56,049 bases of DNA, taken from Pseudomonadota bacterium (GTDB taxonomy: Bacteria > Pseudomonadota > Gammaproteobacteria > Burkholderiales > Casimicrobiaceae). This document shows, in pieces, positions 26,416 to 36,079 of the stretch. The position numbers were made by a program, and so were the translations under genes. Under the pieces are notes generated by a model that worked only from the letters and a program-made list of their open reading frames with translations, had not been told where the DNA came from and ran no database searches. The number at the start of each line of letters is the position of its first letter. Positions within the stretch are counted from its first letter, which is position 1. Location of the stretch: contig JAFEDF010000175.1 of NCBI GenBank assembly GCA_018241785.1, forward strand, positions 1-56,049, read 5' to 3'.

Positions 26416-28776
26416 TCAGCAGGCGCCGTCCTTCGGCTCGAGCCCGCTGCCCTTCGGCGCGGGCTTGCCGTGCCTCGGCGCGATCTCGACCATGAAGGGG
26501 GCATCGACGTGCAGCGTGCGCTGCGGGAACGGAATGCCGATGTTCGCCTCGGCGAGCCTGACGACGATCAGCTCGCGAATTTCCGAGGCGATGACCCCGG
26601 TCTCGAGGTCCTCGTCCATGTGCGTCGGAGGAGTTGCGTCGATCCAGTAGGCGAGGCGGAACTTCTGCGCGTCGGCCGCGAAGTCGTCGAAGATCGCGAG
26701 CGGCTCGGGCTGCTTCAGCACCTTCGGATGCGACAGCGCCGCGTCGAGGAGCGCCTTGCGCACGCGCGCCGGATCGACCCCGTATTCGACGCCGACGTCG
26801 AACTGCAGGCGCATCGCCGGCGACGAATAGGTGAGGTTGGTGACGTTGCTCTCGATGAAGGTGGAATTCGGGATCAGCGTCTCGACGCCGTCCTCGGCGC
26901 GCACGACCGATGCGCGGAAGCCGATGTTGGTGACCCGGCCGCGGATCCTGTCGAACTCGATGTAGTCGCCGACACGCAGCGGCTTCTCGATCAGCAGCAT
27001 GATGCCGGACATCAGGTTCTTCAGCAGGTTCTGCGCGCCGAAGCCGATGCCGATCGCCAGCGCGCCGCCGAGGAACGCGAACACGGTGAGCGGGATGCGC
27101 ACGGCGAGGAGGCTCGCCATCACGAGCAGCGCGACGAGCAGCGCCAGCGTCCAGCGATAGACGATGCTCGCTTCCGCACGTGAGCGGCCGAGCATGCGGG
27201 TCGCGATCCAGCGCGCGACGTGCGCGAGCTTCAGGCACAGCCAGTAGCCGGCGATGATCAGCAGCAGTGCGCCGATCGTCTTGCCGACGGTGATCGAGCG
27301 GTGCGCGATGATCGTCCTGCCGTCGGCGGTCTCGAAGCTGTCCTCGGCGTTGAAGAGCTCGAAGCTCCAGACGCGAGCGACGGCGAGCTGCGCGATCGCC
27401 CAGCCCTCGCCGATGCGCTCGCCCCACGTCTGCGGCACGGCGCCGCTCGTCGCGCCTGCCTGCCAGCGGGCGAGGAGCGCCTGCAGCGGCTTCGTCGCCT
27501 CGGTGGCGCTCTTCTCGACGATCGCGCGCTCGGCGTAGACGTCGCGCAGCGCGCGCAGCGGCGTGGCCTGCGGCGCAGCGGCGCTGCGGATCTGCGCATC
27601 GAGGGTCGCGATCTCGCTGTTGGTGGTGGCGAGCTGCTCGTTCTGGTATTCGCCCCACGCCTGCAACGACGCGAGCGAGCCGACGAGGTTCTCGTAGGCG
27701 TCCGCGGTGTGGGTGCGGGTCGGCGAATGCATCACCGCGTAGCGCGTGGTCCACGCCTTGAGCTCGTATTGGTTCAGCGCGGCGCGCATCCGCGCGACCT
27801 CGAGCTCGATGCTCGCATTCGCGACCTGCTGGCGCCTGAGCTCCGTCTCCGCCGGCGGTGCCGCCGCGGCGACTTCGCGCGCGTTGCGCCACGCCGCCAG
27901 CGCGCGGTCGGCGTCGGCCGACAGCGCCTCCCCGCGCGCGTCGAGCTTCGCCTGCACCTCGGCCAAGTCCTGCGCCGTGAAGCGCACGTGGCCCTGCGTC
28001 GCCCTGAGCTTCGCATCGGCGAGGCGCAGCTCGGCTTCGGCTGCCTTGCGCTCCTCGCCGGTGTTGGCGAGCCCCTGCTGCATCTCGTCGAGCGAAGCCG
28101 TAGCCTCTTCTGCGCGCAGCTTCGCGAGCTCGAGCTCCCAGCGTGCTCGACTGCGATCGGTATCGCCGCTCGCGTGGTCGGCGTGTTCCTGCGCCTGGCG
28201 CACACCCGCTTCGCTCTCGCGCAGCCGTACCTGCAGCCGCGCGGCGAGCCCGTGCAGCAGAACTTCGCGCGCCTTGATCGTCGCGAGCCGCTCGACGACG
28301 GTGTCGCGCGACGCCTCGAGGCCATCGACGAACGGAAGTGGATACGGAGGCTGCGTGTCGAACCCCCGCCATGCGTCGGCACTCCGCTCGGCGCCGGTGC
28401 GTGCGGCGACGAGTCCGGCATTGCGCGCCTTGCCGTCGATCCGCTGCGACAGCGAGCGCTCGATCTGGTGCAGCAGGCGGATGCGGTCTGCGACCTCGAC
28501 TTCCGGCGTGCCGGCGGGCGCGCCGTCCGCGGCGGCGCCGGGGCGCTCGAGCGCGACGAGCCGCTTGTGGACGTCGGCAAGGCGTGCCGCCGCATCGGGA
28601 CCGCCGGGCGCCGCCTGCGACGCAGGAGGTGTCGCAGGCGATTCGTGCTGGAACAGCCTGATCACTTCGTCGGCGACACCTCCGCCATGCCCTTCCGCAG
28701 CGACCACGGCAGTGCCGGTGGTGCCTGCGAGAACGAGCGCGGTGATGACCAGCGCGGTGCGCAGATGCGGAGCCAT
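26416..28776 (-). CDS. Large mechanosensitive channel (MscK/MscM-like)
   Basis: The 786-aa protein has an N-terminal signal (TALVITALVLAGTTGTAVVAAEG), a long periplasmic coiled-coil region (about 60-430, rich in Ala/Glu/Arg heptads), membrane helices from about 480, and an MscS core (FLGGALAIGIGFGAQNLLKNLMSGIMLLIEKPLRVGDYIEF) ending with a cytoplasmic domain. Its N-terminal part is shorter than in E. coli MscK. It opens under tension, and the coiled coil may sense the envelope. ATG 28776 is used; GTG 28794 is an alternative. It begins only 23 bases after the outer-membrane factor gene, suggesting co-transcription with the efflux pump. Confidence 0.85.
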   Translation of the reverse strand: MAPHLRTALVITALVLAGTTGTAVVAAEGHGGGVADEVIRLFQHESPATPPASQAAPGGPDAAARLADVHKRLVALERPGAAADGAPAGTPEVEVADRIRLLHQIERSLSQRIDGKARNAGLVAARTGAERSADAWRGFDTQPPYPLPFVDGLEASRDTVVERLATIKAREVLLHGLAARLQVRLRESEAGVRQAQEHADHASGDTDRSRARWELELAKLRAEEATASLDEMQQGLANTGEERKAAEAELRLADAKLRATQGHVRFTAQDLAEVQAKLDARGEALSADADRALAAWRNAREVAAAAPPAETELRRQQVANASIELEVARMRAALNQYELKAWTTRYAVMHSPTRTHTADAYENLVGSLASLQAWGEYQNEQLATTNSEIATLDAQIRSAAAPQATPLRALRDVYAERAIVEKSATEATKPLQALLARWQAGATSGAVPQTWGERIGEGWAIAQLAVARVWSFELFNAEDSFETADGRTIIAHRSITVGKTIGALLLIIAGYWLCLKLAHVARWIATRMLGRSRAEASIVYRWTLALLVALLVMASLLAVRIPLTVFAFLGGALAIGIGFGAQNLLKNLMSGIMLLIEKPLRVGDYIEFDRIRGRVTNIGFRASVVRAEDGVETLIPNSTFIESNVTNLTYSSPAMRLQFDVGVEYGVDPARVRKALLDAALSHPKVLKQPEPLAIFDDFAADAQKFRLAYWIDATPPTHMDEDLETGVIASEIRELIVVRLAEANIGIPFPQRTLHVDAPFMVEIAPRHGKPAPKGSGLEPKDGAC

Positions 28777-28799
28777 CGGCACGAGGGTCGTCACTCGCG

Positions 28800-30245
28800 T
28801 CAGAAGAGCGGCTGTCCCGCAATGCGCGGCCCTGCCGCCGCGTCGACCCATCCGCCGCCCATCGCCTTGTAGATGTTGGCAGCCGACGCGAGGAGCGACG
28901 CGCGCATCGACGCGAGCGAGAGCTCGGCGGGAAAGAGCGACTGCTCGGCCTGCAGCACGGTCGAGTACGGCGCGTAGCCGCCGTCGTACTGCAGCCTCGC
29001 GAGGCGCTCGTAGTCCGTGAGCGAGGCGACGAGCCTCGTCTGCGCGGCAATCTGCTCGGATAGCTTCTGGTTGGCGACGAGCGCGTTGTCGACATCGCCG
29101 AACGCGTTGCGCACGGCGAGCCGGTAATTGGCGAGGGCCGCGCGCTGTCCCGCCTCGGCCTGTGCGACCTGGCCTGAGACGGCGCCGAAGGTGAAGATCG
29201 GGCCGGTCACCTGGCCCGCGTAGCTCCAGATCCGCGCCGGTCCGGTGAAGAGGCCCGAGAGGTCCGGGCTCGCCGTGCCGAGTGCCGCGGTGAGCGAGAT
29301 CGACGGGAAATAGAGCGCTTTCGCGGCGCCGATCTCGGCGTTGGCGCCGACGAGCGCCTGCTCCGACTGGCGCAGGTCGGGCCTGCGCTCGAGGAGCGAT
29401 GACGGCAGCCCGGCGGGCACCGGAGGGACCTTGAGCTCGTCGAGCGCCTTGCCGCGGGCGATCGGCCCCGGATTGCGGCCGGCGAGGATCGACAGCGCGT
29501 CCTGCGCCTGGGCGATCTGCGATTCGATCTGCGGGATCTGCGCAGCGGCCGACTCGTACTGGGACTGCGCCTGCGCGACGTTCATCTGCGAGACCTGTCC
29601 GTACTTGAACTTGAGCTCGAACAGGCGCACCGATTCGCCGTAGACGCCGAGGGTCTTCTTCGCGATCGCGAGCTGCTCGTCGAAGCCTCGAAGCTGCAGG
29701 TAGTCGGTGACGACGCCCGCCACGATCGACATCACCACCGCGCGGCGAGCGTCGTCGGTTGCGAGCACGTTCGCGCGCGCGGCCTCGCTCTGGTTGCGGA
29801 TGCGGCCCCAGAGGTCGATCTCCCAACTCGCCGAGAGCGCAGCCTGGTAGGCGCTCTGCGGATTCGGAATGAGCGCGGCGAGACGGGAATCGCCCGGCTC
29901 GGTCGAGCGCGTGCGCGCAGCGCTCGCGCCGTATCCGATCTGCGGGAAGAGCCCCGAGCGCGACTGCGTGAACACCGCCGCCGCCTGCTCGAGGTTGGCG
30001 ACCGCGACCTCGATGTTGCCGTTGTGCAGGAGCGCCTCGGCGACGAGCGCGTCGAGCGCGGGGTCGCCGAACGCCTTCCACCATTCGACGTCGGAGCCGG
30101 TGACCGCATCGGCGGGCTCGTACTGGTAGGCCTTCGGCGCGTCGATCGCCGGGCGCACGTACGGCGGCGCGAACGAGCACGCCGAGAGCAACGCAGCGGC
30201 GGCCAGTGCGGTGCCGGCGAGCACGACGAGGCGCCGTGCACGCAT
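28800..30245 (-). CDS. RND efflux outer-membrane factor, NodT/OprM-type lipoprotein
   Basis: The 481-aa protein starts with a lipoprotein signal (LLSACSFAPPYVRPAI; lipobox LSAC) and contains two repeats of the TolC-type domain, with WEIDLWGRIRNQSEAARANV (first) and the matching YRLAVRNAFGDVDNAL (second). ATG 30245 lies one base after the stop of the RND pump gene. It forms the outer-membrane channel of the tripartite pump encoded upstream. Confidence 0.92.
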   Translation of the reverse strand: MRARRLVVLAGTALAAAALLSACSFAPPYVRPAIDAPKAYQYEPADAVTGSDVEWWKAFGDPALDALVAEALLHNGNIEVAVANLEQAAAVFTQSRSGLFPQIGYGASAARTRSTEPGDSRLAALIPNPQSAYQAALSASWEIDLWGRIRNQSEAARANVLATDDARRAVVMSIVAGVVTDYLQLRGFDEQLAIAKKTLGVYGESVRLFELKFKYGQVSQMNVAQAQSQYESAAAQIPQIESQIAQAQDALSILAGRNPGPIARGKALDELKVPPVPAGLPSSLLERRPDLRQSEQALVGANAEIGAAKALYFPSISLTAALGTASPDLSGLFTGPARIWSYAGQVTGPIFTFGAVSGQVAQAEAGQRAALANYRLAVRNAFGDVDNALVANQKLSEQIAAQTRLVASLTDYERLARLQYDGGYAPYSTVLQAEQSLFPAELSLASMRASLLASAANIYKAMGGGWVDAAAGPRIAGQPLF

Positions 30246-30246
30246 C

Positions 30247-33200
30247 TCAATCGGCCTCGGAGGGCTGCGCGGCGCCGCCGCCTGCATCGGCATCGCCGGC
30301 CGATCCGCCATCTGCACGACCGGGCGCGTCACCCGTCCGGCCCGGGCCGGGCCGGCGCTCACCGCGCTCCTTCAGGCGATCGAAGATGTAGAAGAAGAGC
30401 GGCACGTAGAGCATCGCGAGGGTCGTCTCGCCGATCATCCCGCCGATGATGCCGGTGCCGATCGAATGGCGTGCATTGGCGCCGGCGCCGAGCGCGAGTG
30501 CCAAAGGCAGGCAGCCGAGAGCGAAGGCGAGCGAGGTCATGATGATCGGACGCAGCCGCTGCTCGCCGGCGAGCACCGTCGCCTCCATGATCGACTTGCC
30601 TTCCTTGCGGAACTCGACCGCAGCCGAGACGCGCAGCACGGCGTTCTTCGCGCCGAGCCCGATCAAGACGAGGAGCCCGATCTGGAAGTAGACGTCGTTC
30701 TCGAGCCCGCGCGCCCAGTTGGTGGCGAGCGCGCCGAGGATGCCGAAGGGCACCGCGGTCATCACCGCGCCGGGGAGCGTCCACGATTCGTACTGTGCGG
30801 CGAGGACGAGGAACACGATGATAAATCCGAACAGGAAGGCGATCGACGACGTGCCGCCCGACTGCTTTTCCTCGAACGCGAGTCCCGACCACGCGTAGCG
30901 GAAACCGGCGGGGAGCGTCGCGGTCGCAACCTTCTCCATCGCGGCGATCGCGTCGCCCGAGCTGTAGCCCGGTGCGGCGTTGCCGATCACCTTGGCCGCA
31001 GGGAAGCCGTTGAAGTGCGGCAGCGTGTCGGGGCCGGTCGCCCAGTGCGTGGTGACGACGGCGGAGAGCGGCACCATCTCGTTGTGCGCGTTGCGCGTGT
31101 AGAGGCGCGTCAGATCCGCGGGGTTCGTGCGGAACGGCGCGTCGGACTGCATGATCACCCACCAGACGTGGCTGAACTCGTTGAACTGGCTCACCGGCAG
31201 CGAGCCGAACTGCGCCTGGATCGCGCTGTAGACGTCCTGGATCGGAATGCCGAGGAGCGAGGCCTTCTCGCGATCGACGTCGGCGCGCAACTGCTGCGAG
31301 ATGCCGCGGTAGGTCGTCGCAAGTCCGGCGAGCTCGGGCTCGGCGCGCGCCTTGGCGAGGAACGCCTGCGTCACCTGGTCGAGGCGCACCGGGTCGCCGT
31401 CGCCGGTGTCCTCGATCCAGAACTCGAAGCCTCCGGTCGTGCTGATGCCGGGAATCGGCGGCGGCGCGACGGGAATCACCACCGCGCCGTCGATCTTCTG
31501 CGCCTGATGGTAGAAGTCGACGAGGATCGCGCGCGCATTCTCGGCCTTCGCGGCCTTGATCGAACCGTAGCGCTTGTCGAAGTCGTCGAAGGTGACGAAG
31601 AACGTGCCGGCGTTCGCCTTGAGGCCGCCGTCGAGGAGGCTGTATCCGGTCACCATCGTGCGCGTCGCGATGCCCGGGATGCCCTTGAAGATCGCGTCGA
31701 CCTTCTCGGCGACGGCCTCGGTGCGGTCGAGGCTCGCCGCCTGCGGCATGATGATCGCCGCCATCGCGTAGCCCTGGTCCTCGTTGGGCACGAAGCTCGT
31801 CGGCAGCACGCGGAAGAGCTGCCAGATCGCAACGAGGAACACGACGAGCAGGACGAGCGCCACGGCCATCCGCTGGATCACGAAGTTGACCGCGTGCCCG
31901 AACGCGTTGGTGACGTGGTCGACCTGCCGGTTGAACCAGCCGAAGAAGCGCCACGGCGGCGTTTCGCTGTGACGCAGCAGGAGCGCGCACATCGCCGGGG
32001 TCAGCGTCAGTGCAACGAAGCCCGACACCGCGACCGAGATCACGATGGTGACCGCGAACTGCTTGTAGAGCTGGCCGGTGGTGCCGGGCAGGAACGCGGC
32101 CGGGATGAACACCGAGCACATCACCAGGACGACGGCGACGAGCGAGCTGCCGATCTCCTCCATCGAGCGCAGCGTCGCGTCGCGCGGCGCGAGGTGGTGC
32201 TGGACCATGTTGCGCTCGACGTTCTCGACGACGACGATCGCGTCGTCGACGACCATGCCGATCGCGAGCACGAGCCCGAAGAGCGTCAGGAGGTTGATCG
32301 AGAAGCCCATTGCCAGCATGCCGGCGAAGGTCGTCACGAGGGCGACGCCGATCGCCACCGCGCAGATGAAGGTCGTGCGCAAGCTCTGCAGGAAGAGGTA
32401 GACGACCGCGACGACGAGCACCAGCGCCTCGATGAGCGTCTTCAGCACCTCGCGGATCGACAGCCGGACGAAATCGTTGGTGTCGAGCGAGATCGCGTAG
32501 TCGATCCCGGCCGGGAACTGCGCCTTCATCCCCTCGAGCGTGCTGCGCACAGCCTTCGACACCGCGAGGCCGTTCGAGCCCGGCTGCTGGTAGACGGCGA
32601 TCAAGGTTGCCGGAGTGTTGTCGAGGCGGCTGTCGATCACGTACTGCTTCAGCCCCACCTCGACTCGCGCGACGTCGCCGAGGCGCACGATCGCGTTGCC
32701 GTTCTGGCTCGCACGCAGGATGATGTTCTCGTACTGTTTCGGGTCGGTGTACTGCGCCTGCGTGACGACCGGGAACGTGAGTTCGACCGGAGCGCCGGTC
32801 GGCTTCTGGCCGACTTGCCCCGCGCCGAAGAGCTGGTTCTGGGTGTTGATCGCGTTGGCGATGTCGGTCGTCGTGATGCCGAGCGAGGCCATCCGGTCCG
32901 GATTCATCCAGATCCGCATCGCCTGGTCGGGAACGCCGAGCACCTGCGCCTGGCCGGCGCCGGGAACGCGCTTCAGTGCGTCGAGCACGTAGACGTTCGC
33001 GTAGTTGGCGACGTAGTTCGCGCTGTAGCGCTCGCCTTTCGCGTAGACCGCGATCAGCATCATGATCGACGACGACTTCTTCTGCACCGACACGCCCTGC
33101 TGGACGACCGACGACGGCAGCTGCGGCAGCGCGAGGTTGACGCGGTTTTGCACCTGCACCTGCGCCGTGTCGGGGTTGGTGTCGAGGCCGAAGTACACGG

Positions 33201-33474
33201 TCAGCGTGAGCTGGCCCGTCGACGTGCTCGTCGACACCATGTAGAGCATGTTGTCGACGCCGTTGATCTGCTGCTCGAGCGGCGACGCGACGGCGTCGGC
33301 GAGCGTCTTCGCGTCGGCGCCGGGATAGTTCGCCTGAACCGTCACCTGCACCGGAGTGATCGCCGGATACTGTTCGATCGGCAGGTTGACCATCGCGACG
33401 AGTCCCGCGAGCACGAGGATGATCGCGACGACGGCCGCGAAGATCGGCCGCTCGATGAAGAAGCGCGAGAACAT
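30247..33474 (-). CDS. RND efflux pump inner-membrane transporter (HAE1/AcrB family)
   Basis: The 1075-aa protein has full AcrB length. FFIERPIFAAVVAIILVLAG is the first helix; GMVVDDAIVVVENVERNM in TM4 carries the two Asp residues of the proton relay; DGAVVIPVAPPPIPGI lies in the pore domain; the C-terminus is Gly/Asp-rich. Two six-helix repeats and two large periplasmic loops are evident. It probably exports drugs or other hydrophobic compounds. No TetR or other regulator is next to the operon. Confidence 0.95.
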   Translation of the reverse strand: MFSRFFIERPIFAAVVAIILVLAGLVAMVNLPIEQYPAITPVQVTVQANYPGADAKTLADAVASPLEQQINGVDNMLYMVSTSTSTGQLTLTVYFGLDTNPDTAQVQVQNRVNLALPQLPSSVVQQGVSVQKKSSSIMMLIAVYAKGERYSANYVANYANVYVLDALKRVPGAGQAQVLGVPDQAMRIWMNPDRMASLGITTTDIANAINTQNQLFGAGQVGQKPTGAPVELTFPVVTQAQYTDPKQYENIILRASQNGNAIVRLGDVARVEVGLKQYVIDSRLDNTPATLIAVYQQPGSNGLAVSKAVRSTLEGMKAQFPAGIDYAISLDTNDFVRLSIREVLKTLIEALVLVVAVVYLFLQSLRTTFICAVAIGVALVTTFAGMLAMGFSINLLTLFGLVLAIGMVVDDAIVVVENVERNMVQHHLAPRDATLRSMEEIGSSLVAVVLVMCSVFIPAAFLPGTTGQLYKQFAVTIVISVAVSGFVALTLTPAMCALLLRHSETPPWRFFGWFNRQVDHVTNAFGHAVNFVIQRMAVALVLLVVFLVAIWQLFRVLPTSFVPNEDQGYAMAAIIMPQAASLDRTEAVAEKVDAIFKGIPGIATRTMVTGYSLLDGGLKANAGTFFVTFDDFDKRYGSIKAAKAENARAILVDFYHQAQKIDGAVVIPVAPPPIPGISTTGGFEFWIEDTGDGDPVRLDQVTQAFLAKARAEPELAGLATTYRGISQQLRADVDREKASLLGIPIQDVYSAIQAQFGSLPVSQFNEFSHVWWVIMQSDAPFRTNPADLTRLYTRNAHNEMVPLSAVVTTHWATGPDTLPHFNGFPAAKVIGNAAPGYSSGDAIAAMEKVATATLPAGFRYAWSGLAFEEKQSGGTSSIAFLFGFIIVFLVLAAQYESWTLPGAVMTAVPFGILGALATNWARGLENDVYFQIGLLVLIGLGAKNAVLRVSAAVEFRKEGKSIMEATVLAGEQRLRPIIMTSLAFALGCLPLALALGAGANARHSIGTGIIGGMIGETTLAMLYVPLFFYIFDRLKERGERRPGPGRTGDAPGRADGGSAGDADAGGGAAQPSEAD

Positions 33475-33495
33475 GAGCGCGACCGCCGCGCCGGA

Positions 33496-34755
33496 TCAGC
33501 GCGCGGCCCCCGTTGCGGGGCTGGGGCTCACAGGCTTCGCGGCGCCCGCAGGCGCGCGCGCACCGGGCTCGCCGGCGAGCGGTGGTGCCGCCGTCACGGT
33601 CTTCGCGACCGGCGCCGCGGGAGGCGCCCAGGGCGTGGCCTTGGCGACGACGCCCGAAGTGAGCTTCAATCCTCCGTCGACCACGACGACGTCGCCCGCG
33701 GCCAGCCCTTCCGAGACGATCCAGCCCTCGCCGCCGTACCAGTCGCCGACGACGACCGGGCGCTGCTCGGCGTGGTCCTTCCCGTCGACGACCCACACGA
33801 AGTGCCCTTTCGCACCCTGCTGCACGGCGCGCTGCGGAACGACGATCGCATTCGGACTGACTGCGCCGAGCAGCCGCGCGCGCACGTACTGGTTCGGACG
33901 CAGCAGTCCGTCGGGGTTGTCGACGGTCGCGCGAAGCTGAAAGGTTCCGGTCGTCGAGCTGAACGACGGTGCGGCGAACGTGATCTTGCCGGTGTGCGGG
34001 AACACGGTGCCGTCGGCGAGCTCGACCTGGACGGTGAAGCGTCCGCCCTCGGGCACGCGCAGGCGTCCCGCGCGCACGTCGTCGCGCACGCGGTCGATCT
34101 GGTTCTCCGACACGCTGAACGAGATCCACATCGGCGACAGCACCGATACCGTGGTGAGCTGCGCGTTGGCCGGACTGACGTAGGTGCCGTCGGCGACCTG
34201 CGCGAAGCTCGCGACCCCGGTGACCGGCGAGCGGATGGTCGTGTAGGAGAGGTTGAGATTGGCCTGCTCGAGCTGCGCCTTCGACTGCTCGACGGCAGCC
34301 TGCGCCTGCTCGTACTGGCCCTGTGCGTCGTCGAGGTCCTTCTGCGACAGCGCATTCTGCGCAACGAGCGGCTTGGTGCGGGCGAGGTTCGCGCGCGCGA
34401 CCTCGGCGGCCGCCTGGTTACGCTGCAGCGCCGCCTTCGCGCCGTCGACCTGCACCTGGAACGGCTTCGGGTCCATCTGGAACAGGACCTGCCCCGACTT
34501 GACGAGCGAGCCTTCGACGTAGAGCCGCTTGTCGAGAAAACCCGAGACGCGCGCCTGGATGTTGACGGCCTGCGAGCTCTGCGTCTGCGCGACGAACACG
34601 GCGGTCACCGGGATGTCGTGCGGCACGATCGTCACCACCGACACGTCGACCGGGGGTGGAGCGGGGGGCTTCGGCGCCTCGCGGCTGCACCCCGCGAGCG
34701 TGGCGGCGCAGACGACAATACTCGCTGCCGCGCGAATGCGCTTTCCGCTTACCAT
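33496..34755 (-). CDS. RND efflux periplasmic adaptor (membrane fusion protein)
   Basis: The 419-aa protein has a lipoprotein signal (ATLAGCSREAPKPP), biotinyl-lipoyl-like halves around VNIQARVSGFLDKRLYVEGSL and LNLSYTTIRSPVTGVAS flanking a helical hairpin, and a C-terminal Pro/Ala tail beyond the usual length. It links the AcrB-type pump to the outer-membrane factor. ATG 34755 is the start of the operon; the pump gene begins 21 bases after its stop. Confidence 0.93.
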   Translation of the reverse strand: MVSGKRIRAAASIVVCAATLAGCSREAPKPPAPPPVDVSVVTIVPHDIPVTAVFVAQTQSSQAVNIQARVSGFLDKRLYVEGSLVKSGQVLFQMDPKPFQVQVDGAKAALQRNQAAAEVARANLARTKPLVAQNALSQKDLDDAQGQYEQAQAAVEQSKAQLEQANLNLSYTTIRSPVTGVASFAQVADGTYVSPANAQLTTVSVLSPMWISFSVSENQIDRVRDDVRAGRLRVPEGGRFTVQVELADGTVFPHTGKITFAAPSFSSTTGTFQLRATVDNPDGLLRPNQYVRARLLGAVSPNAIVVPQRAVQQGAKGHFVWVVDGKDHAEQRPVVVGDWYGGEGWIVSEGLAAGDVVVVDGGLKLTSGVVAKATPWAPPAAPVAKTVTAAPPLAGEPGARAPAGAAKPVSPSPATGAAR

Positions 34756-34864
34756 GAACGTTCGCCCTCCCTCGACCGTTTCAGGCGGACGTTTTTACAG
34801 GATCTGCGTACGATTGTCGACGCGGGCGGAGCTTTGCGCGAGCGCGGCTTGATTCGCGCGAGCG

Positions 34865-34939
34865 CGGCTTGGGATCCGCCGGCCACGCTCTGCACCGGCC
34901 GCAAGCGGCCGAACTCGCGCGACGGCGAGTCCCAAGCCG
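34865..34939. repeat. Inverted repeat and short direct repeat upstream of the efflux operon
   Basis: CGGCTTGGGA (34865-34874) is exactly inverted at 34930-34939, enclosing 55 bases that contain CGGCCGCAAGCGGCCG. Just before it a 16-bp unit ending GCGGCTTG occurs twice (34836-34851 and 34856-34871), 20 bp apart. The whole 223-base gap (34756-34978) is non-coding. It may hold regulatory sites or terminators. Confidence 0.5.
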
Positions 34940-34941
34940 TG

Positions 34942-34974
34942 CCCGGGGCTGTGGGTCCGAGGCCGCGCCCCGGG
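34942..34974 (-). terminator. GC hairpin after the DUF4340 gene
   Basis: CCCGGGGC (34942-34949) pairs with GCCCCGGG (34967-34974) across 17 bases, immediately downstream of the DUF4340 stop. There is no T-tract, so this is a candidate only. Confidence 0.35.
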
Positions 34975-34978
34975 GTGG

Positions 34979-36079
34979 TCAGTGCTTCGCGCTGCCTGGG
35001 GCGCTGGCCTGCGGGTGCACCGTGGCGGCGGCCGCAGGCTTGATGCCGAGGAGCTTGTCGCGCGACGCGGCGGCGATCAGCGGCTCGGCGGCGTACGAGG
35101 GCACGTCGAAGAATTCGCTTCGTTCCGACGACTTCAGCGTATAGGTCTTGCCATCCTTCGACTTGCCGATCCGGTAGGCGACGCTTGCGCCGCCACGCTT
35201 CGTCACCGTGAGCACCAGCGCAGGCGCAGCGAGCCCGTCGTCGGCCGGGGGGGTGCCGGTGATCACGCGGTCGAACTCGAGGTCGGCGAGCGATCCGGCG
35301 AGCGAAACCGCGGCGCTCTGGTCGAGCGTCTCGCCGCCGGCGAGCCCGGTCGCCTGCCACGCGGGCGCCTTCGCGCCGCCGGCCTTCGCGCCGCCGGCCT
35401 TCGCGTCACCGGCCTTCGCGTCACCGGCCTTCGCGTCACTGGCCTTCGCGTCACTGGCCTTCGCGTCACTGGCCTTCGCGGCGTCTTCGGCGGTATGCAC
35501 GATGTGCAGCCCCGCGGCATCGATCGCCGCGATGTCGTGCACCGGAATCTGCAGCAGCGTCTTGTCCTCCCAGTCGGACGCTTTCACCGGCATCTGCCAG
35601 CTCGCGAACTGCACCGAGTAGACATCGCTCTGGCCGTCGCGGCGCGCGTGAATCTCGCGCATCGAGGGTGCGGTGCCGAAGTAAACGGTGCCGATCGGCT
35701 TGCCGTTCGCCGACAGCGCCACGCGGCGCTCGAAATCGGAGTCGCTCACCTTGAACCGCGCCAGCGCGTCGTGCGTGGTGGCGACCGGCAGCCCTTCGCG
35801 AAGCTTGCCGAGGGCGTCGACGAGCGATTTCACGCGCGCCGGATCGGCGGGGAAATCGCCGAGTTCGGGAAGCTGCCACGCTCCCTTCGCCTGCGCGAGG
35901 ACGACCTTCGCCCTGCCCGGACCTTCGATCGTGATGCGATCGACTGCGTGGTTCGTGAGCGCGACGAGGGGGACCTCCTTCGCGGGCCCGGCGAGGCCGC
36001 TGCGCGCGAAACCGAGTCCTGCCGCCACGATCAGTTGCACCGCGAGCAGTCCCGCGAGCGCGACGATGGTTCTGTTCAT
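34979..36079 (-). CDS. DUF4340 protein of the Gld-type ABC system
   Basis: The 366-aa protein has one N-terminal membrane helix ([21 protein letters not shown]) and a periplasmic DUF4340 domain ([34 protein letters not shown]). Residues about 200-236 are 5-residue repeats ([15 protein letters not shown]), encoded by a 15-bp tandem repeat. ATG 36079 overlaps the GldFG stop (ATGA) and has AGGAGG upstream. DUF4340 genes commonly travel with GldA-GldF-GldG-like ABC genes; the exported substrate is unknown. Confidence 0.85.
   Translation of the reverse strand: MNRTIVALAGLLAVQLIVAAGLGFARSGLAGPAKEVPLVALTNHAVDRITIEGPGRAKVVLAQAKGAWQLPELGDFPADPARVKSLVDALGKLREGLPVATTHDALARFKVSDSDFERRVALSANGKPIGTVYFGTAPSMREIHARRDGQSDVYSVQFASWQMPVKASDWEDKTLLQIPVHDIAAIDAAGLHIVHTAEDAAKASDAKASDAKASDAKAGDAKAGDAKAGGAKAGGAKAPAWQATGLAGGETLDQSAAVSLAGSLADLEFDRVITGTPPADDGLAAPALVLTVTKRGGASVAYRIGKSKDGKTYTLKSSERSEFFDVPSYAAEPLIAAASRDKLLGIKPAAAATVHPQASAPGSAKH
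35370..35479 (-). repeat. 15-bp coding minisatellite (AKASD-type repeats)
   Basis: About seven 15-bp units with core TTCGCGTCACCGGCC (plus strand) and drifted versions encode [10 protein letters not shown] and AKAGG within the DUF4340 protein. The gradient of variants along the array suggests stepwise duplication. Confidence 0.9.

Noticed and set aside
28776..30180. Extension of the MscK-like frame upstream through the outer-membrane factor gene
   Set aside because: The frame is open by chance; the signal peptide begins at 28776 and the overlapping frame encodes a complete lipoprotein channel.
30211..35043. A 1610-codon open frame on the plus strand
   Set aside because: It lies antisense to the complete RND operon and outer-membrane factor gene and has an Arg/Asp/Glu/His-rich mirror composition. 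GC-rich third positions create such long open antisense frames; no family is visible.
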